Under the pieces are notes generated by a model. The model worked only from the letters and a program-made list of their open reading frames with translations, ran no database searches and had not been told where the DNA came from. From NCBI RefSeq assembly GCF_026212465.1, contig NC_080047.1:40846422-40910421 (forward strand): a stretch of DNA of 64,000 nucleotides. The letters are read 5' to 3'. Both the position numbers and the translations under genes were made by a program. This DNA is from Amaranthus tricolor (taxonomy: Eukaryota > Streptophyta > Magnoliopsida > Caryophyllales > Amaranthaceae). How positions within the stretch are numbered: position 1 is the stretch's first letter; every line of letters begins with the position of its first letter. Positions 38,116 through 51,600 of this stretch are shown here, in pieces.

Positions 38116-39637
38116 AAGCACCTCTAGTTGCAAACGATACCCTTCAAGTTAAGAAATCTCACTCCAATGTAAAAAAAACTCTCTATTATCCTTTTCCATG
38201 GCTTCAACATAAGTTTTGTACTCTCCTTCTAACGAATCCGATCATAACCGCTTCAATCCATACTTAGTTTGCTTCTTGCCATCTCCTTGCATTCGAACCC
38301 GTTTTATAATCCTTGGCCTTAAGCTGAATGATCCGCCCATCTTGTTGTTCATCGATCTCCATGTCGCAACTTTAAGTTTTACTCCTTTCTCGTTTCCTTG
38401 TTTTTGCACTTTTTAAAGATCACAATAGATGTAATCGAGCTTCATCGACTTCTCCTAACTCCAACAAACTTGCCCTTCCCGAAACAATTTGACATTGAAT
38501 CATCAACTTTAAAACAATGGAGCACACAATCCTTGCTTTCCAAAAATGTCTCCTAAGCATTCCCAACCAAAGGTCTTTGAAAAAATAGCCTCCTTTACAC
38601 TCGTCCTTACCAAACTACTCTTAAAAGATGAACATATTTTCCAAAGGTTCCTGAAAGATCTTCCACAACAATCCTTTTCGAGGGTAACAAACTGGAGACA
38701 ATTGACTCAAATCCCATAATCCAACCACAGAAGCAAGTACAAGTGACCCACAATCCCCTAAAATCGAAACTGAAAACCAAACCAAACCAACCCCAAAAGC
38801 AGAGCATATTTGGCCATAAACTACCAAAACAACAAGAATCAACAAGAAAATAGCACAAAAGAGAAGCACTCACAAATCGCAACAGGTAACAGTCGGAAAA
38901 GAACCCGCAAAATAGGCCCTTCCTTCACCCTTATCGCCATAGAAGATATTGCAGCTCCTAGGAATTGAACCTTTAGTTTCCCACAAGAAAAGATGAGTGG
39001 CAGTATCTTGGATCAAAGGTCACTTGAAGTACACGTTGAAAGGATAGATATCAAAAGCTTATAAACACTAGTCCAAACACTACTTCTAGCATTTCACAAG
39101 ATTACTCAACCTCTGCCTTCACTTGGCAAACACCCATTAAAAGATGTTTAGTAGTATTCGAACAAGTCTCCCAGCCACTACTCCCACCACTTCGCCAAAC
39201 ATACCCAATGTCTTCGGTAGACTTACTATGGTCTTTGGAGAGAGCACATGATAAATATGAATAAAGACTCAGCAACGTCATTTACAGAAATTCGAAAGTT
39301 TGAAAGCACAACATCATCAATTATTCTGTGGTTTAATTTACAAATATATTGCAACAACAATACTATGTAACGTATATAAATGATTGCAGGAGGGTAACAG
39401 TCCACAGGACCTGCAAAAGAACTACAACACTGCTTACCTTGGGGATACCATCCTGCGACAGCCAAACGAACATGGCGGCAGAAAAATACATAAAAATGTT
39501 TACAAACATAGTTACCAAGATTCCAATGAGACCAAAATTGTACTTTGACAGGCACATTTACATGACTCCGCAACTAGCGATGTGTGTTTATATAGTCAAA
39601 TATAAATGATGCACAAAATCCCCTCAAAAAGTTTTCA
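38116..39637. other. TRB downstream flank; unidentified repeat-like DNA
   Basis: Overlapping open frames on both strands (38607-38882 minus, 39226-39573 minus, 39349-39609 plus) have no recognised motifs. The minus-strand read at about 38100-39220 has the look of an old retroelement (GC slightly raised, few introns signals) but no reverse transcriptase or gag motif was found. 39300-39637 is the likely 3' UTR of the TRB-like gene. Confidence 0.35.
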
Positions 39638-42600
39638 TTAAGCTCGCGTCTGCATACCAAAAGCAATAAGTTAGATGAATCAAAACACCAGTCGGAAAAG
39701 GTCACTTAACCCAAACAATTTATGATCCTCACCCCCATTGGAAAACAAAAGAAATGGGATAACATTTTGACGAGTATTCAAATTCTTGCAGCATGGTTCT
39801 TTTTTCTTAAAAAGGCATGGTTAGTTGATCTACATTTTAGTAATGTATTAATGAAACCAATACATTAATCAAGTCTTCATTTCACTTCAAGTACCTATCT
39901 AGGATCCTTGACACTTCAACATAACTATGGACTTTGACACGTAATTTTGGAGCCAAAACATGGAAACTTCTAAGTAAATAAACTTAGTTTGACACTCAGA
40001 TGTACACCATATCTGACACGAGCACTCACGCTGAGTAACGCTATAATTATAGAAATCAAAGTTAGTGCTTTTACCTGCTCATTCCAGAGTTCTAAATTTT
40101 AGTGGCACATTTCAGTGACACAGACTTCTAAAGGTTGTCCAACACCCACTACAAATGGCCCCAATGCAATTATAAAGGGAGAAATATATACCAAGTACCA
40201 AATAAATGGTGTCCAAATACTTGATTAGCTGAAAGCACTTACTGTCTTAGAAGCGTTCCTCGCTCGAAGTATCTTAGCTGCTGCGTCTGCAAATGCTTGT
40301 GCTGCTTGTGCATCTGCTTCGGCTTCATCCGCTTCCCTGACTGCTTGTTCAGCTTCTGCTATAGCAATCTCTGCCTCAGTTACAGCACGAGCAGCAGCAG
40401 CAGCAGCTTCTTCTGGGGTCATGCTTCTCATCTTAGCAAGCTCCAGATCAATCTGAGATTTTAGCATAGATAATTCATCCCTGTCTATTTTTGGCAGACT
40501 CAACTGCCTGCCTTCCTGGCCAAGCATCGAAAGATTTCTCTTCTCTGGAATTGAAAAGGACTGTGAAATTTGATACTTCCGTTTAACCTGCAAGAGTGAA
40601 CCTAATGTTACAGAAATCTACCAAGGTATCACTAAATAAATATAATAGATACAACGCGACAGGCTTCCAAGTGAGCATAAACGTAGATGACAAACGTAAT
40701 ATTACACAAAATAATACTAAATACATGTGATCATCCACAAAGAAGAGGAAAAACAAGCTAATAAAGGTAATCCAATGACAGCTTACAAAATTTTCTTCAG
40801 AATTTTTGTTGACAATGTCATACACCATCTTGAAGTACAGCGCTCAAAAAATGTTACCAGGCGACCATCAAAAAAAACTTTTTAAAATTTTAAAGCTAGA
40901 ACTTAGATACTACTGTTTCCTAGCATTTTTCATTGTCTTTAAATGTTGAGCTTTCAGAAAGGATCATAGTAGAAAGAAGTAGTGAAAATGCGAATGATTC
41001 AATGGATGACTTATGAAAGAAAAATGTTTAAAGATGATTTTGGGAATGAAGAAAGACAGAGTATAAACGGTAAGGAGATAGAACGTTGAAGCTTGGGAGA
41101 CTTAAAAAGAAGGCGACGAAGACCAATGATCACTTGGAGAAAGAAGCGGAAAAGGATATGACAAATCTAGACTTACAAATTGAGATCGTAGAGAATCAAA
41201 ATGAATGGATATGAAGAATCCATATAGAAAATATGGGAACTAATATATTGGTAGCCGACCCCAATCTTTTGGGATTACGGCTCTGGTAGTGTTGTTGTTG
41301 ATGATGATTATTATTGTTGAAATATTTAAGATTTTTAATTATTTTCAACCAATTTCATTTAAATTTAAACTACATGAAAATATATACTTGATGTACTACA
41401 TGAAATTCAAACTCAATTTGAAGACCGCAGGGGACCCATAAATGTTTTAAACGACTCTTGTTAAAACTAGGTATACATAAGTACGATGGTTAACTTTGTT
41501 ATCACGTTGCAACGTGTATGGATGAAAGAAATTTTGTAAGGATGAATAAAAAAATCAAAAGAAAGATGATAGAATTTGTAGGAAAAAGGGAAATAAAAGA
41601 AAAGGAAAAAGGAATAAAAAGGAACAAACCTCTTTTCTTAAACAAACAAGGGGAAATTCCAACATTATTCCATTTACTTGCCATCTCTTCCCCTAATCCT
41701 CCTTTCCTTAGATTTTTAGTGTCAATGCAACCCACACCAAGCTTTCTAGGGCCTTAAAATTTGAAAATTCTACTTTTGCATCAAAATCACTTCATAACAA
41801 ATAATAACCAGAAGGCTTCCCAGGGTCGAAATTCCCCTCCAAATAAGAAAACCAACCTAGTTTAAAAAAGCATGCCGAGGGATATGAAGGATTCCGCTCC
41901 CAGGAGTCGGACGACATAAGGTTCTATTACTGAAGGAAGAATCCAATAACGATTATACAAGGAAACGAGAGTAAGGAAAAATAAATGAGCGGGTGGGAAA
42001 CAAAAAGAGATACTCACTCCATGGACGAAGAAAAGAGAGACATCAATGATGAAGAAAAAGGAGAGAGAAAAGAGTGGGGTTTTCTACCTCACATAATGAT
42101 TAATACATAATAGTAAACACATGGATGTAAGTGTGATCCTTAATTTCAAAAAGTGTGAGGCGCACCAGGGCCCAAAAGGTCCTTATAGCCTTGGCGCGAA
42201 GCACATGGACAAAGGCGTGAGCTTTTTGTAGGCAAGGCACGTTTTTCCCTAAAAAGCTTGAAAATCAATTTAGAAACGTACATACTACTTAAAACTACTT
42301 CACATTCATATTTTAGTATCAATAAGCTTGAATACGTTCATTATCCTTGCAGTTTAAACACCACTTTGACACATAACTATTATAATGAGAATATGAAGAA
42401 TACCCAAAGTTATTTTCTTCTTCACCTACTTATAATTTTTTTTAAAGATGCAACGGCTTCTCAAACTTCATATCCAAAATAAATTTGGGTTTCAAGTTTT
42501 ATCTATTTTTTACAAACAAACAAGCATAAGTTAATTACCCAACACAACAAGGGCGCGCACAAGGCGCAAATCGAGGTGCACTTTTTAAATTTAAGGCGCG

Positions 42601-45600
42601 ATCGTGGTACAAATCACAAAATGTTCACAATCCTTAGTTTTAAAAAGCGCGCCTCGCTTTGCGCCTTGTGCGCCTCGAGCTCAGGCTCGGCTGAAAACAC
42701 CTCGGTTGGGTGAGGCAAAGCCCACTACAAGAGCCGTGTGCCTTGGGAGCCTCGATGCGCTTCAGGCTTCGTGTGCCTCCTTGTTGGGTTGGGTAATTAA
42801 CTTATCCTTGCTTGTTCGAAAAGTAAAACTCAAAACTCAAATTCACTTGAATATGAAGTTCAAAAAATCGTTCCTTCTTTAAGAAAAATAAAAAGCATGC
42901 AAACAAGAAAATAACTTCGGGAATTCTTCGTATTCTCATTATAATAGTTTTGTGCTAAAGTGGTGTTTGACGCAAGAATAATAGATGTTTTCAAGTTTTT
43001 TGATACTACAATATGAATGTCATGTTGTTGAAGTATTATCTATGTATTAAAATTGAATTTTAAGCTTTAGCAAAAAAGCGCGCCTCACATACAAAAAGCT
43101 TGCGCCTTCACCCTGCGCTTTGCACCTAGACTCTAAGGGCCTTTAGTGCCTCAGTGCGCCTCGCGCTTTTTAAAACTAAGTCACAATCAAAACGAATGTG
43201 TTTTACATTTGTCTTGACCTACATTTTGGTCGATGTAAAATCAAATAATTGTGATATGGGATACGGACAAGATTCAAACCATGGGATACGAAGATATTTT
43301 ACCAAAGCTAAAGGAAACTTTCTCTATAGCTATTATCTCTATCTTTATAGGCTAAAATACAAAGCTATATGTGTGTGTATATATATATATATATGAATTT
43401 GAGTCCTAATTCCTGAATATGACCCCCCCCCCCCCCCCAACCCCCCCAAACGTCTCTTCCAACTATAAAGGCGAAGAAATCAAAACAATGCTTCCTCTAA
43501 ATTCCAAATGCAAAAACAATTTTTACATAATACTTTAATCCCAAAAAAGAACCATTTTTACAGGATTGCCCCCCCTCTTTTTTCCTTGTTATGGTTCTTT
43601 TTAACAAATGGCTAAATCGTGTTCCACCGACTCTTTAATTCTCAAGCATCCTTGTCCGAAACTGGATACTAACATGGATGGATATTGGTGACTTGACACT
43701 TCATTTTGAACAAAAAACAAAAAAATATTCATATACTCCTATTAGCTAAGTATGACACTTGGGGACATACCCATAACCCATCTCAAACTCAAGTACCTGA
43801 GAATGAGTAGAGCAGTCGACAAGAATAAAAATGTTCTGAAAATATATAAACCAGGTCCACAGACTGTTTTTATGGCACAAAACATAGAAAAAGGAAAAGC
43901 AAACTTCAGCACAAACCACTGAAAATGGTGTGAGAGAACAAAAAAACTGATAAGTAACACTCCTACCCTCTCGTCTTTATATGGCACAGTGAAATGAACA
44001 CTAGTAAACAATAAATATATACCATCTTTTATGCGGCAGTGCCACAAAGAACAAGAACCCTATATTAAATTTTTGAATCATCAGATGTAGGATTTGAACA
44101 TTTAAATGATAAACATTTTTAGGTTCCACAACTACTTAGCCCATGAGCAAAGGAAAAGTTGAGAAGGTCACTTATCCTTTTCAGGTTTGACCTTTCTGCA
44201 GACTTGAATGGGGCACAAAGTGCAGCCATCAAAGCCGAGTAGAGCTCGATACTACGGATAAAACAAGTTTATACATGGCATCATTGATTTTCTAAACAAA
44301 TTTAGGAACTATTTGATCACTATTTATTACATTATGAAAAAGCTTTTGCATTAATAAATTTAATTCTATCCTCTTCGATGAATTCTTGACCCTATGAGTG
44401 CAATTGAGAGTAATTGCACCATTTCTCTATAGTGAACATAGCTCAATAGAACGACACAATGACCAATCAATCCATCATTGAAATAGCCTAACAGCTCATG
44501 AGAAGGTATCCAATTTTAAGCTAGACATAGGCTGCTTGAGCCTTGATGCAACTAAACAGAAGAAATAGCAGGTAAATGAGCACTTTAATACATCGTGTTT
44601 ACTGAAGTACAACAGCATATAAATTGTCTAAGAGATAAACTGCCACATAACCAACACCACAAAAGTTTGTATTGCAATAGTACCATAAGAAAACTTAAGA
44701 ACATTTCACACAAAGAAAACTCAAGTACACATCAGTCAAATACCAAAACTTATTAAATGACTGAAAAGTCTAACACGACAAATAGAACAATAAGTGGAAC
44801 ACAAAATTTTCCTAGTCCATCCATAAAATCAACTCTGCATAAGACATAAATTTACTTACCTTAATGAGCTTTCCGCTTGATGTCAAAAACTTCAATTTTG
44901 CAGACAATACTCGTTTAAAATCAGAAGGTGCCCAATATTGATCCTAAAGAACAAAAACAAATTAGAGCTTGTACCCTAGAGGTGGAGATATCAAAGGCTT
45001 GTTCGACAAAAAATCAAATGCAATGAACTATGCGGATCAAGCCAAGAAAGTGAACATAAGTTTCTTAATTTGAAGTAAAATACAAACAAGTACCATGTTT
45101 CATCTACATGCATAGAAATTTTAATTTGGGATGGAACTTTCTGATTTTTTTTTATTGAAGCAGGAACTTTCTGAATTTTGTGTACATGACTTATGCTTTT
45201 GAACAGTCAGAATCATATTTGTTGGAGGTATTCCAGGTAATTTTCATAATGCACACAATAAGATTAATCAATTATCAAGTACCAACACATCTAATCACAA
45301 GACTTCCAAACAAGGGATCACAAGGTGAGGGTGGCATGTATATCCAGGCCTAACCCTTCTAGATTTCTATATTCCAAACTCAAATCAAATTTTCATGCTC
45401 CCAAGTAAACTTACAAAACTGAAAAATGTACCATAAGTTCTAGTGATGCCAAATCCAGAAAATACGAAGTTCACTCATAATCTAAGGTTGCAGCTAAAAA
45501 ACAAGGTCAATTAATGTATGTATTAGGAAAAAAAAAACAAATGCAGAATTCAAATAAAGCATCACAGATGACAAGAGCTACCTACCAAAACAGAAAAGGA

Positions 45601-48600
45601 TATTGGGGATAAACACAAGGTAAAATAGACGAAACAAAGCATTCTCTAGTAAATTTGTCAGAAAGGTGTCAGAAGAAAATCAAAGTTGTAAAATGAAGAC
45701 AAGAAGGCAGTGCTTTTGTTCTAGAATCCAGTCAGTTTGAATGCCTCTGAATTATATCCAACCAAAATCTGACAAGTATCAAGTATAGAGAGATAAAACA
45801 TGATTGTGAGGATACTTATGTAACCTAGTTTCCCATGAACAATGTTATAAATACGAAATCCACCTGAACCACTTTCCCTATTAATTCAATGAATTCCTAT
45901 TTACCAATTATGTACTACCTCTCCACATAGCAATTTTATTTCCAAGAGCCCACCTGTTGCCAAGCTTTCCTTCTCCGTGATTACCAAAGAGTCTTTTTCT
46001 GTTCTATATTCCATTTCCCCCAGATGAACTTCAGTACTCCCACCCCCATGAAATTGACAATAACCTCAACATGGCAAATTACAAGATAATATGATCTATT
46101 ACTTATAACCCAGATTTAGTGCTCAGCCACTGTTAGCCCAAACTCTATAACTCATATCCAATATGTGTCTTAATATGTGAGTCAGCTAAATTATGAAAAT
46201 ATACAATACTTTAGGCCTAAAAAAAAGTGTCTAAGTGCAATATCCATGTCTGAGTGTAAAGATCCAACACGGGTATACTTGATATAGAATAAGGAGTCCG
46301 GGTAATAAAGCGCACTACTACCTCACCCGTCACCAACAAATTGGACCTTTTTAAGACTGGACAAACAGTTCTTGTTGTATCATTCACAGCCACACCACAC
46401 CCACATTGATTTTTCCATTGAGGGCTTGCCTGAAGTAAGGGCATTAATTATCCGGGAATATTTTCATAAGGGGAAAGTTTACAAGGGGATAGATTTAAGG
46501 ACTAAACTATTTCAAAGTAATTTTCCTTCAATTTGGTATGAGAATTCATGTTTGTCCCGATTCTCCATACAACATATGCAAAATGACCAAATTTTCTTTT
46601 TTTGATAGAAAGTAAAAATTCCGACACAGATGCATCGAGTTAAAACAAGGCCGCATCGCATTGTGTCGGCCACATCGCAATGGTTTTCTAAAACAACGTA
46701 CATATATTTCCCGTGTTGTTAAAGTGTAAAATAATCGCGTTTCAGAATCAAGTGATATCTTATGGTTTCGACCTATCTTTAAGTGTTACGATAACCGCAT
46801 CACTCCCGTTACCGCATCACCGTTCCATGACCCCAATCGCGAACATTACCACGTTTTTACTCTATGCACTGATGGATCTAGTAAAAAAAAATTATTCGCA
46901 GGCGCAAATTTTGAATTTACAAAAAAATAATTTTCATGACCAAAATACTGAAAAATTAAACATCGCCAAACTTTGACTTATAACACAAACTTCAACATAA
47001 ATTGCAAACTTTATCAAACAAACATAGATGTTTAAAATTATAAATAAGCATCAATAGAATTGACAGAAACTTAAAGACATTAGCATATTAATTAAAGATC
47101 AAATGAAAATGTGGCAACTTTTTGCTAAAATAAATGAAAACAACTAACAAAACAAAGAAGAATCGCCGACCTGAAAATTATGCTCAGACCTAGGTTAGTT
47201 ACCATGAAAGGAGGAGAATAATGCAAGTCAAGCGTGAATGTGATGTGTGGTGGAGATATTATACCAATATATGTTACCTTAGGCGGAGCTAGGGCAATGC
47301 ACTTCTTTTGCGCAAGCACAGCCTTAGAAGTTAACCCAAATCCAAATATATAATCAAGCCCATAATCATTATCCCTCCAAGCTATCCAGCCCACTACACT
47401 CATTCTAAGCAAGACCTAAAAGGTAAGAAAAGTTTAGATTCTAGAGTAGCTAGGCTAAGTAAACAACATCCATATGATGAGCAATACAACATGGAGTATC
47501 ATTCAAGAAAAAGTGAAGGTCATGAGCTACCTTTGTAAATAGGATTGTGTTTTACACCAAGAATCAAACTAGGGTGTGGGGTTTCAACCATAGTGCCTAA
47601 ACAAGGCCGTATCACCATAACACAACCGTATCATAAAGGTTTTTAAGCTTACCGCCAAAATATAGACAAGACAACCGCAAAACCATCTGTATTGCCCATG
47701 AAATCTGTTTTGCAACGGTTACCACGACAATAACCAAAATCGTATATTTTGCACAATGGTTTGAAATACTACCTTTAATATCATTTTCTTGCAAAAATTT
47801 GTCCATTTATGACTTCTTCTCATGATACTATTATAAAAGGTAATCTATTGTAATGAAAAGGATATAAAAGGTAGTCTTTGGAAAAAAAATTAGAAATCAA
47901 CACCTCAAAATCAGGCAAAAGGTAGTCCTATGCAAATAATGTTACAGAAGGTAGTTTCTCAAATTAAATCATTAGAATTGAAGTCTATCGCAAATCATGT
48001 GTTGCAAAAGAAAATTTCTCATAAATTTGTAGGAAACTACCTTGTATAGCACATTTCACAATACTATTTGAGAAAATCTATTATAAACTACCTTTGATGT
48101 TTTTATTTTCCAAAAGATCAACATTACTAAATTCCAAACTAATATATCTACCATTATTTCAATATGTTTTCCTACCCTTCCAATTTTATCCGTTTCTTTT
48201 TGTTGAAATATCTCCTATCATGTCATACACTTTTTTCATATTACCCTTGCTTTTCTAACCATTAGTTCCACATAATATACTTACATTGATTTCATTCTCC
48301 TTACCTTCTATAACCTCCATGTTAATTACATTATCTTTTCATACTCCATAAAATTTGTAGCTACATGACAAGACAAAACAAACACATGTATACTAGTTTG
48401 TATTATGAAACAAAGCTTTAAAAACATTTTCTTTACGGAACATACCTATTTTAAGATTCCCTTTGCAAAAAAAATTATGCACGGCAATTCTTATAAAATA
48501 TGATTTAAAAGATAGTTTTGGAATATAGACCAAGAATAAAAGTCGTCATTAACGATCAAAATGTTATTGTTTTGCAAACAATATGCAGTTTTTCGCAAAC

Positions 48601-51600
48601 ACATATAATATACAAGGTTATTTCAAACAAATATTAATAAATTTATTTATAAAAATGTTCATATTTGTTACCATTTCATAAATGTTGGCCTTCGAGTTGT
48701 TGTGTAAATGTATCAAAAAATTACCTAGAGTCGTCAACAAGACTATAAAACTTGGAATTTCATTTACAAATATGAATTCCTAGTTATATTTTAGATGATA
48801 CATTTTGACCTTTTTACTATTTATACAATGGTTGACCATAATTTTTACTAACATATAAAACGATATTATTTAATAATAAAAGCTGGAATTGTCACTTTCT
48901 ATAGATTCTAAATCCAAACGATTCACAAATCAAGTTAGAGTAAGACAGAGTTCATGACGTGTTACTTTAGCTCAAATAAGATAAGTAGAGACATTATAAA
49001 GTTGAAAGAGAAACAAATGCTTCCCATATTCCAAAGTAATGGGGATATTTAACATGTGACCCATAGAATTGACTGTGGGCCACAAAAAAGGGAACGGATA
49101 TTAAAATATTATGTGATCGAGGTGTGCTCCTAAAGCCAAAAGGCAAGTTTTATTGAACAAGCATTAGCGCAACTATATGACTTTGAATGTTGCACTTTTA
49201 AAAAATAATTATAGTAGGAGGATGTGAGTAATGGAACTGCTTCAACGAATGAGTGGCCATACCTTAAAGGATAAAATTCGATACGAAAATTTTAAAAAAG
49301 GATTTAAGAGTCACAAATATTGAGGAAAAAATGAAAAGGAAAGGTTTAGGAAGATTTGGTCATGTGCAAAGACGATGTATTCACAAAGATAGAAAGTTAA
49401 AGCTCGAAGAACGTAAAAGAAGGTGAAGAGACCGAAAATGACCTGTAGAGGACGAGTGGAAAAGGAAATGAAAGATTTCGACTCATAGATTGAGATGGTA
49501 GAAAATCAAAACGAATAAAGAAAAATCCATGTAGAGGACTATTGAAAATAATATATTGGTTCACACACCGACACAAATCTTTAGGGATTAAGGCTTTGGT
49601 ATTTTATAAACTTTTTACAAATTATTTCAACTATCATGCTTCTAACTCTACAACATAAAAAAAGGCATAACCAAAGATATGTTACTCAAGTAGTGTAAAA
49701 GAGAGTTAAAACCCAAAACTTTTATGGTCCTTCTTAGCTATTATGCTTCTTGTTTTCATGTAGTCCAATGCGCTACTTTGTGCCCTATGATTTTTAATTA
49801 TGCCTAATTAGAAGTTTCAAAAGGTTGGTATTTGAAAACTAAACATGAAACGAATCTAACAATATCCACATGATTACTTTTTCCTTGTACATAGAGAACA
49901 AATTGGACTAGTTGGTGAATAGTGATTACTATTTAGTGTAGCAACAAAATAAAAACACCAGCTGTACAAAGCAAAAAAAATGATAGAGTGGGGTAACAAG
50001 AAATCCACCAAAAATCAAAACAAAATAAAAGAGCTCCAATTCATCTCCACCCAAATCATGCTAGCCAAAAACCTCATCAGGTTTTGCCTTATAAAATGTC
50101 ATTTAGAAAATCTCAAAATAAACCTAAAAGTAAACTCCCAACAATACCAAATAATTCTAATCAACAGGATAATGACATGTGATGGTACATAAAATAAGAA
50201 ATTTTCATATCCTCGAAAGAATTATTTAAGTTTTCTTTACTCAAGGAAGTCACCATTTCAAAAGTGTTAGTATAAAGCAGTAACTAGAAACATAGAATTG
50301 TTTCCAAGACATCCTAATTATTGGATAAGATTCAATCTCAAGAGTTTCAATATGTCTATGTCTTTGGGTTGACGAGGTTTCTTTCCAAGGGAATATGAGT
50401 TGTCAGTTGCTCTTTTTCCATTAAGAGCCTTGTCAAACTTCTTAAAACGAAATTCACCAAATTTTTCCCGCTTTCAGTATCTGAACACAAAAGGTTTTCT
50501 TTCTACTAGGAACCACTCAAAGGGAAGATTTTAATCCTAACTCAAGATTTTCTAAAAGAGAATAAATAGATTTTCTTAGCTCCATGCAGTTTGTGCAAAA
50601 TAGAACCAAAAAAGCTTTTTCTTCGCTGTCTTGTAGCAAATTGCGACTAGAGGAAAAAAAAACTTTATTCATAGTCATTACAGTTTTTGCCTTAAGGAAA
50701 AAAGTATGATTATCATATTACCCTCCTGTCCTTAGATCCTTATTGCTCGAAAAGAGGATTAAATTAAGATTTTCACATTAATAATATAATCATCATTAGA
50801 AATAGAGTGCACTTAAAAAAACAACGTATTTTAAGAGTAATATTTGAAGTTACGAAAAGCTTTTATAGTTTAAGTCAAGTATTAGCTTGCACTTGAAATT
50901 TATTGATAACAAAATGCTCTATGATAACTCAAAGAAATATTCCTTTTGTACATGGAGACAACTATTGTACAAAAATGAGGTTGCATCATATCATATCAAA
51001 CAAGTTAGTTGTAATGGTATTTCAATCTAGCAAACTGAATACTATGGTTCAACAGATTTCTCGTGGTCTCGAGTCTCGGCGGTACGACAGCATCACCCCA
51101 CAATTGCAAAAGAAACAACACTTTTGCACTATGGAAGCAACCCATTGATAATTTTCGGATACTTTAAATCTCATTAAAAAATACAATTCCACAAGTGTGA
51201 CAAACTCAACAAAAACTCCAAACCTTCTCCCCTTAATCCCTAAGCAAGCATTGTGTCGAACACATGATTAATCACAATGAACAACCAAGGAGGAAGCTGA
51301 ACATCCGGCCCCAAACTATAAATAGCGTCACTAGGTGGCCTATAAACAAACACTCAATATAAGGAAGAAAAAAAATTCCTAAACTCTTCATCCACCAAGA
51401 GCTGAAGTAATTATTCTTCTTCATCCCACACAAAAAAAAATGGAGTTAAAGAAAATGTGTCATAAATTTTCTAATTAGCAAAGTTTTAAAGTAAAACTCT
51501 ACAACAACCATATGTGCCCAAGCCACCACAAATACATTGCATTTATGATTTTACCATCTTCCACAACACACACTTTTTACAAAAACAAAATATGCTTGGT

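Noticed and set aside
40225..40242. Read-through end (V-S-A-F-S) as the sole C-terminus of TRB
   Set aside because: A strong GTAAGT donor sits here, and a downstream acceptor yields a family-like short end. Read-through is kept only as an alternative.
47125..47412. Minus-strand 95-codon frame as an extra TRB exon or a gene
   Set aside because: A GT donor follows ALAPPK, but the segment has no counterpart in TRB proteins, and TRB exons already join in phase without it.
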